Assembly (NCBI GenBank): GCA_000697055.1
Contig: JNDT01001715.1
Location: forward strand, 1 to 17,906
DNA from: Saksenaea vasiformis B4078
Lineage: Eukaryota; Mucoromycota; Mucoromycetes; Mucorales; Saksenaeaceae
Direction of reading: 5' to 3'
DNA length: 17,906 nt
Positions 8,529-17,673 of the stretch are shown in pieces. Position numbers and translations under genes: made by a program. The number at the start of each line of letters is the position of its first letter. Within the stretch, counting starts at the first letter, position 1. The notes under the pieces are model-generated. The model was not told the DNA's origin and did no database searches. It saw only the letters and a program-made list of their open reading frames with translations.

Positions 8529-10168
8529 TTAAGCTTTTGTTTGTGGATCCAGATGATGACTAAACCAACCATCATCACCCTCTTTGCTTTTACCTCCAAG
8601 TGACGAGGAAGAGGGTTCCATGAGCGGCTGGTCACCATCATCGTTAGAAGGTGGTAGGATACGATCGCTTTCAATCGAAGCTCTTCGTACCTAAGGGGTT
8701 AGGCGGGTTAAACTTTCTTTGCCGGAAAAGAAAAAGGATTATTATTACCTTGTTACCTCCGTTTGCTGCTTTTTGAGAATAACTGACGAAGGAGGCCGCT
8801 CTTTCTACAGGTTCTTGGATGGGCTTTGTGTAATCAAACGGTAAAAATCGATCATTCATTAATTGTCGTTGTGGGCAGACTTCAGTCATTGGTTGTTCAG
8901 TTGATGGACTTTTGGCTGGGACATTCATGGTGGATCCACTCCGTTTTGGTGCTTTCTTCTTCACCTTTAGTGGATTTTCCTCCAGCAGAATCTCCTCGAG
9001 TTCGTGGGTGGGGTCAAAGTTGGCTCGTTTGCTCTAACGTTAAAAAGACATTAACCCTTCTACCCCAAAAAAGTAAATATACATACATCAGGAATAAATG
9101 GTGAATGCTCATGTTTATCTCTGAGATTATCCCATCGCATGTGTCTTAGCCATGGATGAGTCTTTAGGCGTTGAAACCCTTTCTCACCCACACCCAAGCG
9201 ATTTTTTGGATCGCGTGTAAGTAATCCTTTGACAAAATCAATGGCATCTGCCGACACTTCTTCTTCTTCTGGTATCTCAATAGCATCGTGCATAATAGCA
9301 TGTTGAAGCGCTTCATTTGTTTTCCCTTGAAACGGTCGCTGTAGAGTAAGGATTGGTGTTAGCTCTTGCTCCATTTCAAGACGGAAATGACAAACCTTTC
9401 CGAAAAGTAATTCGTAGCAGACCACTCCTAGAGACCACCAGTCAACAGATGCATAGTAGCCTCGTTTTTGAAGAATTTCTGGAGCCATGTATGCCATGCT
9501 ACCAGCAATGGATGTCAGAGGTTTATTTTCTGTAAATCGCACGGCAATGTTAAAATCGGTGAGATGGGCATGACCGTCTTCATTTAGCAAGATATTATCT
9601 GGTTTTAGATCTCTAAACAGTAGTCAAGGTTCAATATGAGAAGGCGAAATATATATATATATATATATAGCTATTCATACCTATGTACTATCCTCTTTCC
9701 ATGGAGATAATGCAGGCCCAGGGATAGTTCAGCAGTATAAAATCGGACATAATTTTCGGGCATAACGCCCATACGATCCAAATGGAAGCGTAAATCGCCG
9801 CCTAACATCAAATCCAACACCATGAACATGTTTTCATCATCTTGAAAGGCGTATCGTAAATTGACAATCAAATTGTAATTGATTTGTTCCAAGAGTCTTC
9901 GTTCGGAAATGATATTCTCAACCGCGTTCATGTCAATACATTTGGCCTTATTAATGTATTTAAGCGCAAATAGCTGCTTTGTTCCTCTATGCTGGACAAC
10001 TCGAACTTTTCCAAATGCTCCCTTGCCAACAGAACGTAGCAAAATAAAATGGGAGAGGTCCACTAACCAAAAAATTTAAGCTTTTGACCCCTTTCGTTTC
10101 TAAACTACCTGTTCCTTACCGTCGCCATCTAAGTCGACCTGTTCTTCTTTGCAACATAGAGCACCCAT
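8529..10168 (-). CDS. STK32/YANK-family AGC serine/threonine protein kinase
   Basis: Six exons (10120-10168, 9681-10062, 9396-9612, 9087-9338, 8749-9033, 8529-8690) give 448 aa with every phase closed. The N terminus MGALCCKEE fits N-myristoylation at Gly2 with palmitoylation at Cys5/Cys6 (inference). Kinase landmarks: the glycine loop GKGAFGKV (residues 29-36), Lys51 in ALKYINK, HRDLKPDN with catalytic Asp145, DFN at 163-165 in place of DFG, MAPE, DWWSLGVVCYEL, and a RDPKNRLG segment. DFN is the hallmark of YANK kinases and does not mark a dead kinase. After the kinase domain, FDPTHELEEILLEENPLK matches the YANK C-terminal extension, then a Ser/Thr/Pro-rich tail follows. The last exon starts within VRRASIES, a basic-directed phosphosite consensus. 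Substrates in fungi are not established. Confidence 0.96.
9649..9669. repeat. (AT)n microsatellite in kinase intron 2
   Basis: About ten AT units lie inside the intron 9613-9680 of the YANK kinase gene, between the acceptor (9613) and donor (9680) as read on the minus strand. No coding effect is expected. Confidence 0.9.
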
Positions 10169-10491
10169 AAAAATTATTATTTAATAAAAAGGAAGATAAG
10201 TGTGGTAATGACGCGCGTGATTAGGAAAAAAAGGAGAATGAAGATTTGTCGAGATTCAGAAAATGGTAGACATGAACAGACGCAGAAAAGAAAGAGAGAG
10301 GAAAAAGGGAAGAAGCGAAAAGTAACACCCAGTTGTCCCATCTCATTCTCCCCTCACTTCTTGCTCTCCCTAAAAAAAAAAGTTGGATAAAGCCAAGTGT
10401 TGGAGTGTGCGAACAGCGTACAAAAAAGCGACGTGGTTTGGTACAACCACAAAAAAAGAGAGAAAGTTTCAACACAGCTGAACACTTAGCC
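10169..10491. promoter_or_regulatory. Divergent intergenic region, kinase (-) and pseudogene (+)
   Basis: This 323-bp spacer lies between the kinase start and the start-equivalent ATG of the pseudogene copy. It is strongly purine-rich on the plus strand (10220-10330: repeated GAAAAG, AGAGAG), so pyrimidine-rich when read toward the kinase start, a common feature of fungal promoters. It includes an A10 run near 10372. No discrete TATA element was convincing. Confidence 0.45.
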
Positions 10492-11302
10492 ATGCTTATC
10501 CATCCCTTGCTGCAAGCTCTACTAAACGAGCTACGGCTGTCAAAAAATAGAACTTGCTAGCATACTATTGTCACCTTAAATCTTCTCAGAGTCGTTGGTT
10601 CACTAAGCACCATTTCTTTATAAACTGTAACATCACTAGCCACGCTCATATCATTCCGTTACTGTACGTTCTTCTGTATCGGCAGCGCTTTATCCTACCG
10701 CCACAACCAATATATAACTCCTCGACCCCGTTCTTCCATGTCAGCGTCCTCTGCCTTTTCACGCATGAAACCATTAAAGGGCCCCTATTCAGCACTCCGT
10801 CCATAACAAAACACGAGCTTGTGCTCGCCACCGTCAAGGACAGACCCGTCCTTATCCGAAATGATCATGATCCTCACCGAAATGGCATGCATCACTCACG
10901 ACCATCGTCTCTATGCAAAAAGACAGTGATGCAGTACAGCACGTGCTTCTGCGCTTGACATACCGATTGTCCCCTGTGGCAATGGTTTCCCAAAGGAGGA
11001 AATGCCTCTTTCCTCCCCCCAAAAAAGGTGTTCTTTATGCAAATCGGTCTTGATTAATTCAAAGGATATTTTTCTGATACATCGAGGTAATGCGTTTGGA
11101 ACATGTTCAGGAACAATTTTATGATAACAGTTCCGGAGATGGACAGCTGCGAGTATCTGCAGAGTAGCATGGCGACATTGATGCACAAGGGATACGTTGT
11201 AGCATAAGAATAAACATTACATGCTTTTCTCTAATCCATTGATGCAGGTTCTGAACAGCATTGACCGTTCGCCGTCTGCTTCCACTGATGGTCTTGAGAG
11301 GT
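10492..11302 (+). pseudogene. Broken partial duplicate of the Vrl1/VARP-like gene (exons 1-4)
   Basis: This stretch aligns by eye to the first four exons and introns of the intact gene beginning at 12093. The start MLIHPLLQALLNELRLSK matches MLRHSLLQGVLNEPRLSK. The block after 10738 (MSASSAFSRMKPL) matches that after 12370. The exon-3 match lies at about 11063-11205, and the exon-4 match VLNSIDRS at about 11247. Damage is plain: TAG at 10558-10560 ends the first exon match, a one-base insertion near 10785 shifts the frame and reaches TAA at 10804-10806, and exon 3 has further stops and shifts. Similarity stops near the donor-equivalent position at about 11302, so the VPS9, ankyrin and PX parts are absent. 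The offset between copies is about 1.6 kb, a tandem partial duplication. Confidence 0.87.
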
Positions 11303-11410
11303 AGGTGCCTGATCATCGGCAATGTCGAACTCAACAATCTGTCATTGCCTATTTTATAATACATCCTTGACCTCATCAGCAATTTTCTTGATATCTGTTG
11401 CAACAGGCCA

Positions 11411-11560
11411 ATGGAGCAGCACGAACTACAATATATCTTAATCCCTCGACAAAGCCAGGCTATTCCTGCTGATATAGAGGAAACCGCGCGTTCTGTTTTG
11501 CTACATTCATATGGCATGAAATCCCTTCGGCTACATACATTTGATCTCGCTTCGTTTTGA
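11411..11560 (+). CDS. Possible small ORF, 49 aa, unknown function
   Basis: A short open frame starts MEQHELQYILIPRQSQ and ends HTFDLASF, with stop TGA at 11558. The ATG has a good context (GCCAATGG) and directly follows a plausible acceptor (GTTGCAACAG, ending at 11406), so it may be the last exon of a spliced gene or have a spliced 5' leader. An AATAAAG lies right after the stop. Composition looks protein-like (mixed charged and hydrophobic, IEETARSVLLHSYG possibly helical). No family is recognised. It sits just past the break of the pseudogene duplicate and converges on the small minus-strand gene at 11647. It could be a relic of whatever sequence joined the duplicate here. Confidence 0.3.
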   Translation: MEQHELQYILIPRQSQAIPADIEETARSVLLHSYGMKSLRLHTFDLASF

Positions 11561-11646
11561 ATAAAGCAAGGAGTTCCAGCCTCCCTTTTTGATTCACTCA
11601 TTTCATCTTACATCTTTCATATGAAATTTGGACAATATCGAACGGA

Positions 11647-11893
11647 TCAACCTTGTATCTGGCGTAGTAACCACACTCTCACAAAATTATCAGCCAGCAA
11701 AACTGCCGGAAGGACAACAAAGAAAAGGAGATACGTCCATGGGTTCTCACCATCGATCACCATGGTTTTAGCACGTGCTGCACGTGCAGTAACGTCAAGA
11801 GCGAGTGAAACTGGGGGTCCAAGTTGGTAGACTATCGAGTAGCGTAGTAAAGTAGGCGGAACTGAGTTTCGCGGGTTTACGGTGAATTAGCAT
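11647..11893 (-). CDS. Possible small single-pass membrane protein, 65 aa
   Basis: Two-exon model: a 13-nt first exon (11881-11893), a 49-nt intron with GTAAAC donor and CGATAG acceptor, and a second exon 11647-11831. The joined frame gives 65 aa. The N-terminal half includes LGPPVSLALDVTARAARAKT, then DGENPW, then one strong membrane helix (about residues 35-52, YLLFFVVLPAVLLA), ending VRVWLLRQIQG with positive charges after the helix. Without the intron the hydrophobic frame lacks an upstream ATG, and the next start would be an internal Met (MVIDGENPW, 38 aa). A TTATAA lies about 85 bp upstream at 11975-11980. No family is recognised. The very short first exon is the weak point. Confidence 0.35.
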
Positions 11894-12092
11894 GGTTTAT
11901 GATCTGTTAGCGCGATTCCTGTTGTAGATCAGATGTAGACCGATGCTGCTGTTCGCTGGGGTTTAGGAGCTATTTTATAACGCGGAATGTCAACTGTGCA
12001 GCTCAGGACATGGAGAGTTGGGACATGGTCTGGTCACATTGAATCCCGCTGCAAATGAAAGTCATTTACACCTTCCCTTTACCCATAATATT
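11894..12092. promoter_or_regulatory. Divergent spacer with palindromic TTATAA
   Basis: A 199-bp spacer separates the ATG of the possible small membrane gene (minus) from the ATG of the Vrl1/VARP-like gene (plus). TTATAA at 11975-11980 is its own reverse complement and reads as TTTTATAAC on one strand and TTATAAAAT on the other. It lies about 80-85 bp from one start and 115 bp from the other, so it could serve either direction. This is a position-based suggestion only. Confidence 0.35.
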
Positions 12093-15000
12093 ATGCTTCG
12101 CCATTCCCTGCTGCAAGGTGTATTAAATGAACCTCGACTATCAAAATATAGACTTTCTATCGTGTTATTACCACCTCAGCGCTCTCTTGAAGACTTGACT
12201 CTATCTTTTGACTTTCTAGGTATTTTACTCCCTTGTCTTAATTTACGAAGTAACAACATTAGTAGCCAATCATGTCATTCCACTCTCCTTCTCTACTGTA
12301 CCTTCTTCCACATCGGCGACGCTTTATCCTACTACCACAAGCAGTATCGGTCCTCAACCCCGTTCTTCCATGTCAGCGTCCTCTGTCTTTTCACGCATAA
12401 AACCATTACAGACCTCTTCTCAGCACTCCGCCCATAATGAGCATGAGCTTGTGCTCACTACTGCCAGCGACAAGCCCGTCCTAATTCGAGATAATACGAT
12501 TACCTTCCTAGCAGAAACTGCATCTATTACTCATGACCTATGTCTCTATACGAAGGACAGCGATACAATACAACACGTGCTCTTGTTTCTTGACACACCA
12601 ATTGTCCCCTGTGGCGACGGTTCCACAAAGGAGAAAATACCTACTCAAAAAGCACAACCAAGGTGAGGAAAAAGAGCCTTTTGTTGGGAAACTGAAGTTT
12701 GATTAGTTTTAAGAATATCCTTCTGAAGAATCGAGGTGATACGTTGAACCATCTTGTCCGGGAATTTTGCGATACAGTCATCGAGATTGATAACTGCGAA
12801 CAACTCCAGAAAAGTATGGAGGCATTGATGAACAAGGGATATGCTGTAGGCAAAAGAACGAGGCTTTACGTTTTTCTTGTTCTTTTCTGATCTATTGATC
12901 CAGGTCTTAAACAGCATTGACCGTTCGCTGTTTGGTTCCATTGACGATCTCTACTACGCATTTGAAAGGTACGTCTCGAATGCAAGAATGATAAACTCAC
13001 TAGACAGTTATCAGTTATCTTATGGATAGCACTTACGACGTGGTCTTCTTCATTATCACGCAGCTTGTGTTAGACATAGACGATAAAATTACCGCCGCGT
13101 TGGAAAGCATGTATCATTTAGATTTTATACAGGTCGGATTACCGCCCATAACCAACGGAAGGGAAAGGGTAAAAGCTGCTATCGATGTGTTCGAGAAAAT
13201 TGGATCCTTCCGCACTCCAACCGATAAGCTAGACTGCTTGCTGTGCACCGTCAACCAATTGATGCACTACGGCCAACAGGATGGTGCGTTATGGCGGTTC
13301 TTTTTATCCTACTGACTGACATACTGTAGAGAATAAGGACGACGATGATGGTTTGGATGCTGATTCACTCGTTCCTCTTTTACTTCTTACGATTTTACGA
13401 AGCCGTGTACCACACCTAATGGCCAACCTTATCTACATGAAAGTCAGTATGCGAGCAATCCACGGAACTGTTATTGACTTGGTTCGATTAGGATTACATA
13501 TTTGAGAGAGATACAACGAAAGGAAGTGATGGTTTTGCCTTGAGTACTTTGGAAGCGGTTCTGCATTACATTATGGAGAGTCATCACCCATTGACCGATA
13601 TTGCAAACCAAAATCTGACCTTTTGGAAGGCTCTCCAGAATGGAGATGAGGACACTGTTGCTCATTTTTACGAATCGCCTGAATTGTTCAAGTCTGTTTG
13701 TACCGCGATTAACGATAAAGGTTATCACGCGCTACACATCGCCTGCGCCAGAGGACAGGCATCCATCGTCTCTTATGTGCTGCAGAAGCAGTCTCCAAGC
13801 GTTGTGAACGACCGCAAAGAGACTCCACTTATGACTGCTGTGCAAGCGAATGCTGTAGAGACTGTGGAGGTGTTACTGCGTGATGAGCGTGTTCTGGAAG
13901 CAATCGAGTCGAGAGATGTGGACGGAAATACAGCTTTCCTGATAGCCTGTGCGCAACCTACAGATTCTTTGCTCAAAATACTCCTGGAAAAAGGTGCGCA
14001 ATTCAATGTGCGTAATGAAGTTGGCGATGGGCCGTTTCATGTCGCCTGCAGGTATCCATGCAAAGTTGTCCATACTCTGTTAGATCTTGCAGAGGAGACT
14101 CTGTCATGGCAAAATAACGAAGGGATTACTTTTTTTCATCTTTGTGCCTATCGGCAGCTATTCAAGAATGCGATCGATCACCTGTGTGCAAGCATAGATA
14201 AAGTTGATGTCAGGGGGAAGTCCCCTTTGTTATTATGGGCCGAGAAAGGAAGAATAGACCTGATAGAATTGTTGATAGCTCATCCAAGTGTGAACCGGTA
14301 TCGCCTTGATGCAGAAGGGCAATCTGTGCTCCATCTTATCGCGCGATGTCTTGGGAAGGGACTCGAGCTGGGCGAAAACGCATTGGAGCATACGCTTCGA
14401 AAATTTAGACAGCTCGTCAACCTTCGCAACGAGATAGGCGACACAGCTTTGCATGTGGCAGTGACAGTCACCACAAATAGTCAGTTGGCCGCTCAGTTCA
14501 TTCGCTGTCTCGTCGCTATGGGAGCAGACATGGATGCATTGGATCGATCTGGTAAGCGACCAATACATCGTTGCAAATCGAATGAGATCATCCATACGAT
14601 AGAAGGTATGTCCACTGCAGATACAGAGAGAGAGAGAGAGAGAGAGGTAACTGATGCATTGCCGATTTTAGAGCTCTGCCTGGAGCAGAAGCCCTCATCG
14701 GAGGATTATCCACCATGGGCAGTTACGCGTGATGTCGTGCACGTTTTAAAAGACAGATCCGAGATACGTTATGTGATTAACAGTGGCTGGGTGGGACATG
14801 ACGACATGTTGTTTGTGTGGGTGTGCTTACATTGCTTATTTTAGCCAGGTCGACCAGGATCGATGCGTGCAGTTGAGAGGCAGTTGCAGGATTTTCTGCT
14901 TCTTCAACAGGAGCTACTGCACGAACTACCGGAAGCATTTTTACCCACACTAAGGAATCTTTTAGAGCCTGCACAAGTGGATCTTCGGCCACCACCCGCA

Positions 15001-16109
15001 GCTGTGCTGCAAGAGGCATTCACAAGACTTGCCGGGTTTATGGACTGGTTACAGTGCCATCCAAGTTTGCGGATACATGAGCTTGTCCAGTCGTTTGTTC
15101 GGTCGTCCGAGTTGAAGGTTATATCCTCTTCTTCTCTCAAAGTGCTCACGCGGCGAGATAGAAGGATGTCATGGTTCACGGTTCGTTTGCACGGCGCGAA
15201 CTTCTCTTGGAGAAAATATCCAAATCGTATTGCGCAGATGTCGAAAGTGATGAGGCGTATTTCTTTTTGTATGCTCAGACCACCATGAAGCCTCTAAGGG
15301 ATGCACTTTCGGGCGTCTTGCACAGCTGCGGACGGCAGATCATGTGTCAACAAGGCAAGTGCAAAGAAGGATAACTGGTCAAAGTTTTGACGCCTAACTT
15401 AGGTCTGGAAGAGGAAATGGCACAGGTTATAAGGGGTTATAATGTTTTATACGACAATGACAAGAAGTCTGGGGAACTCATGATGTGTGCCAACCTTGTG
15501 TGTGATACAAAGGTACGATCTGAGATATAAGAACGAAAAGAGTTTAACGTTATGTATACTCGGAACAAGTTTGTTACCCCGTGGCTTTCATTCAGCAGCA
15601 CAATCCAATTGATGTACGACCTAACAAATGGCATTTTGGTGAGTTGGATACAATGGTGAACTCTTGTTATTATTTGTTTGTTGACAAGCGTCAACTTAAG
15701 TTGGCTCTGGAGCGACCGTTGTGGTTACTCAATCGACATGCAACACTACGTATAGACCTTGAGCATCAACGTGAGGCTCTGCCACGACGATCTTTTGGAA
15801 TATTTCTAGAACACCGGAAACATGCGGAGGATGAGAAAGAGCAAGTGATCCAGGTAGGACAAAGAAACACTTGTAACTGAGTTAAAACAAACGTTACAGA
15901 CACTGAATGAAATTGAACGAACTGGAAAACAAATCAGCCAATCACGTCAAATGATATCTGATGAGCTGGCTCATTTCCAAACCATCCATCCGAAAGAACT
16001 CCAAAGAAGTCTGCGCAAACTAGCAAGGCAGCAGTTAAGGATCGAGAAACTAAAACTAAGATGGCTTCAACAGATACAAAGACAAAAGCCAGGGGAAGAT
16101 TGCCTTTAA
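12093..16109 (+). CDS. Vrl1/VARP-like endosomal protein: VPS9 Rab-GEF, ankyrin repeats, PX, coiled-coil/BAR-like
   Basis: Thirteen exons: 12093-12219, 12263-12662, 12707-12845, 12904-12968, 13015-13283, 13330-13442, 13492-14605, 14672-14772, 14845-15117, 15165-15354, 15403-15512, 15596-15853, 15900-16109. They give 1122 aa with all phases closed; yeast Vrl1 is about 1090 aa. The VPS9 domain (about residues 245-385) shows ITAALESMYHLDF, GRERVKAAIDVFEKI and the core DADSLVPLLLLTILRSRVPHLM. About six or more ankyrin repeats follow (about 410-740; GYHALHIACARGQ, GDTALHVAV). A PX-like domain spans about 750-870 (RQLQDFLLLQQELLHELP, FMDWLQCHP); the usual RRYSDF is degenerate. The C-terminal 250 residues are helical and charged, as in sorting-nexin BAR regions. 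VPS9 domains activate Rab5-type GTPases on endosomes. Intron 14 positions include a GA microsatellite intron (14606-14671) and a GC-AG intron (15355-15402). Confidence 0.93.
14623..14646. repeat. (GA)n microsatellite in intron 7 of the Vrl1/VARP-like gene
   Basis: About eleven GA units lie inside the intron 14606-14671. Read through without splicing, they would encode alternating Arg-Glu and keep the frame open to 14844, which gives a misleading longer ankyrin ORF. The donor GTATGT and acceptor GATTTTAG, and the phase of the next exon, support removal as an intron. Confidence 0.85.
15355..15402 (+). other. GC-AG intron in the Vrl1/VARP-like gene
   Basis: The donor is CAAG|GCAAGT and the acceptor CTTAG. 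The exon either side joins in phase as CQQG then LEEEMAQVIRGY. The only nearby GT donor, four bases downstream, does not restore the downstream frame. GC donors with an otherwise perfect AAG|GCAAGT context are the known minor class of U2-type introns. Confidence 0.8.
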
Positions 16110-16354
16110 AGGCTACAAGCTTGTTTCATTCACCGATTCCATGCTCGATAGTTGTATACCCCTGATTGCAAATATAATATCGCTTTCGCACATTCTCACG
16201 TAGATATACACACACTCGCACACACGCACTACTCTAAATTTTTAACTTCCTTCCTTCCTTCTTTTTTTTTTTAGTGTTTTTAATTTCCCTTACTTTTCAT
16301 CTTTGCTTTCCTTTTTTTTCCCAACCCCTCTCTCCCCTTGCCCTTTCTTACATC
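16110..16354 (+). promoter_or_regulatory. Pyrimidine-rich promoter/leader of the G-alpha gene
   Basis: Between the Vrl1/VARP-like stop and the G-alpha ATG there is a CA-rich patch (ACACACTCGCACACACGCAC, 16208-16227) followed by a nearly pure C/T stretch from about 16245 to 16345, including tandem TTCC units at 16248-16260. Pyrimidine tracts just upstream of the start are common in strongly expressed fungal genes. Confidence 0.6.
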
Positions 16355-17515
16355 ATGGGTTGTTGTCAATCAATCGATCAATCCGAGGAGAAACAACGTC
16401 ATCAACAAATAGAGGAACAGTTGAAAAAAGATCGTGCACATAGGCGGACCGAGATCAAGATGCTGTTACTAGGTAATCAAAAGAAAGAGACGAAGAGAAA
16501 AACTGACGTATCTCGTCGTTAGGCGCGGGTGAATCAGGGAAATCCACGATTCTCAAACAAATGAAGCTGATTCACGACGGTGGTTATTCCCACGAAGAGC
16601 GCGAAAGTTTTAAAGAAGTCATTTTCAGCAATACGATGCAATCGATGCGCGTGACACTGGAAGCTATGGATGCACTGGGAATAGACTTTGAAAACCCTCA
16701 TAATGAAGCCTATCGACGATTAATTCTGGAAGCGCCACCTCAAGTGGACTGTCTCGGTAAAGCATTAGTCGATGCCATTGCGTCGTTATGGAATGACAGA
16801 GGTGTGAGAGCATGTGTCGACCGAGCAAAGGAATTTCAACTGAACGATTCGGCCCAATAGTAAGTGCTAAGACTTTTTAAGCGCCCCACTGTCTTACCAA
16901 AAAAAAAACAGTTATTTTGATTCTATTCATCGCATCGGCCAACTGCATTACATACCGAGCGATCAGGATGTTTTACGGTCTCGTGTCAAATCGACAGGAA
17001 TTACAGAGACGACATTTGTTATTGGCGATCTAACCTACCGAATGTTTGATGTGGGTGGCCAACGATCAGAACGAAAGAAATGGATCCACTGTTTCGAAAA
17101 TGTTACTGCACTGGTATTTCTTGTTGCCATTTCCGAGTATGATCAGGTTCTTTTCGAGGATGAGACTGTCAACAGACTTCAGGAAGCGTTGACACTTTTT
17201 GACTCGATCTGTAACTCTCGCTGGTTCATCAAGACTTCCATTATTCTCTTCCTCAACAAGATTGACTTGTTTGCCGAAAAGCTTCCGAAAAGTCCGCTGC
17301 GGAACTATTTTGATGATTACACTGGCGGAGATAATTATGATGCCGCGTGCCAATACTTACTCCAACGCTTTGTGTCCCTTAACACCAGGGCCGATACCAA
17401 ACAAGTGTACACCCATTTCACATGTGCAACCGACACAAATCAAATCAAATTTGTCATGGCAGCTGTCAATGACATTATTGTCCACGACAACTTGCGGCAC
17501 ATTGGTCTATTGTAA
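16355..17515 (+). CDS. Heterotrimeric G-protein alpha subunit
   Basis: Three exons (16355-16472, 16523-16859, 16912-17515) give 352 aa, the normal family length, with phases closed. G-alpha relays signals from seven-helix receptors at the plasma membrane by GDP/GTP exchange. The N terminus MGCCQS carries the Gly2 myristoylation and Cys3/Cys4 palmitoylation pattern. P-loop GAGESGKST is at 40-48. Switch I reads [12 protein letters not shown] with the catalytic Arg at about 176. Switch II is [19 protein letters not shown] with Gln202. NKIDL and TCATDT complete the guanine-binding motifs. Two oddities: Ser replaces the usual first Thr of the RVKTTG switch I motif, and the C terminus is RHIGLL, with Ile at position -4 where Gi-type subunits have the pertussis-toxin Cys. 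The P-loop is split by the first intron, just before Gly40. Confidence 0.98.
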
Positions 17516-17673
17516 TTTCACCTAACAAAAAAAGAGAACATGTACCCCTCGCATTAGCTTTGTTATGACCTTTTTCTTTTATTAGTTAACAAGTATACCG
17601 CCTCACTACGTTTAGTCCTGCAATGAAAATTTTATGATGTTAGCGAAAGGTGACAGAGGATCGACAAATTTAC
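17516..17673. other. Convergent 3' region between G-alpha and the right Fanzor gene
   Basis: This 158-bp interval holds both 3' untranslated regions. On the minus strand an AATAAAA-type signal (plus-strand TTTTATTAG, 17577-17585) lies about 90 bp past the Fanzor stop. Any Fanzor guide RNA associated with the 3' flank would be expected around here. No clear hairpin was identified. Confidence 0.4.

Noticed and set aside
9396..9612. YANK kinase as a pseudokinase because DFG is DFN
   Set aside because: DFN is the family norm for STK32/YANK; the metal-binding Asp, HRD Asp and ATP Lys are all present.
11119..11601. 160-codon minus-strand open frame
   Set aside because: It runs antisense across the exon-3 and exon-4 matches of the pseudogene and the small 11411 ORF; its composition (Cys/Arg/Ser-rich) is not protein-like and nothing is recognised.
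13540..14844. Stand-alone 434-aa ankyrin protein
   Set aside because: This open frame begins inside an exon and reads through the GA-repeat intron; upstream VPS9 exons and downstream PX exons join it in phase.
17066..17353. Minus-strand ORF opposite the G-alpha gene
   Set aside because: Antisense shadow of the conserved switch II to NKID exon.
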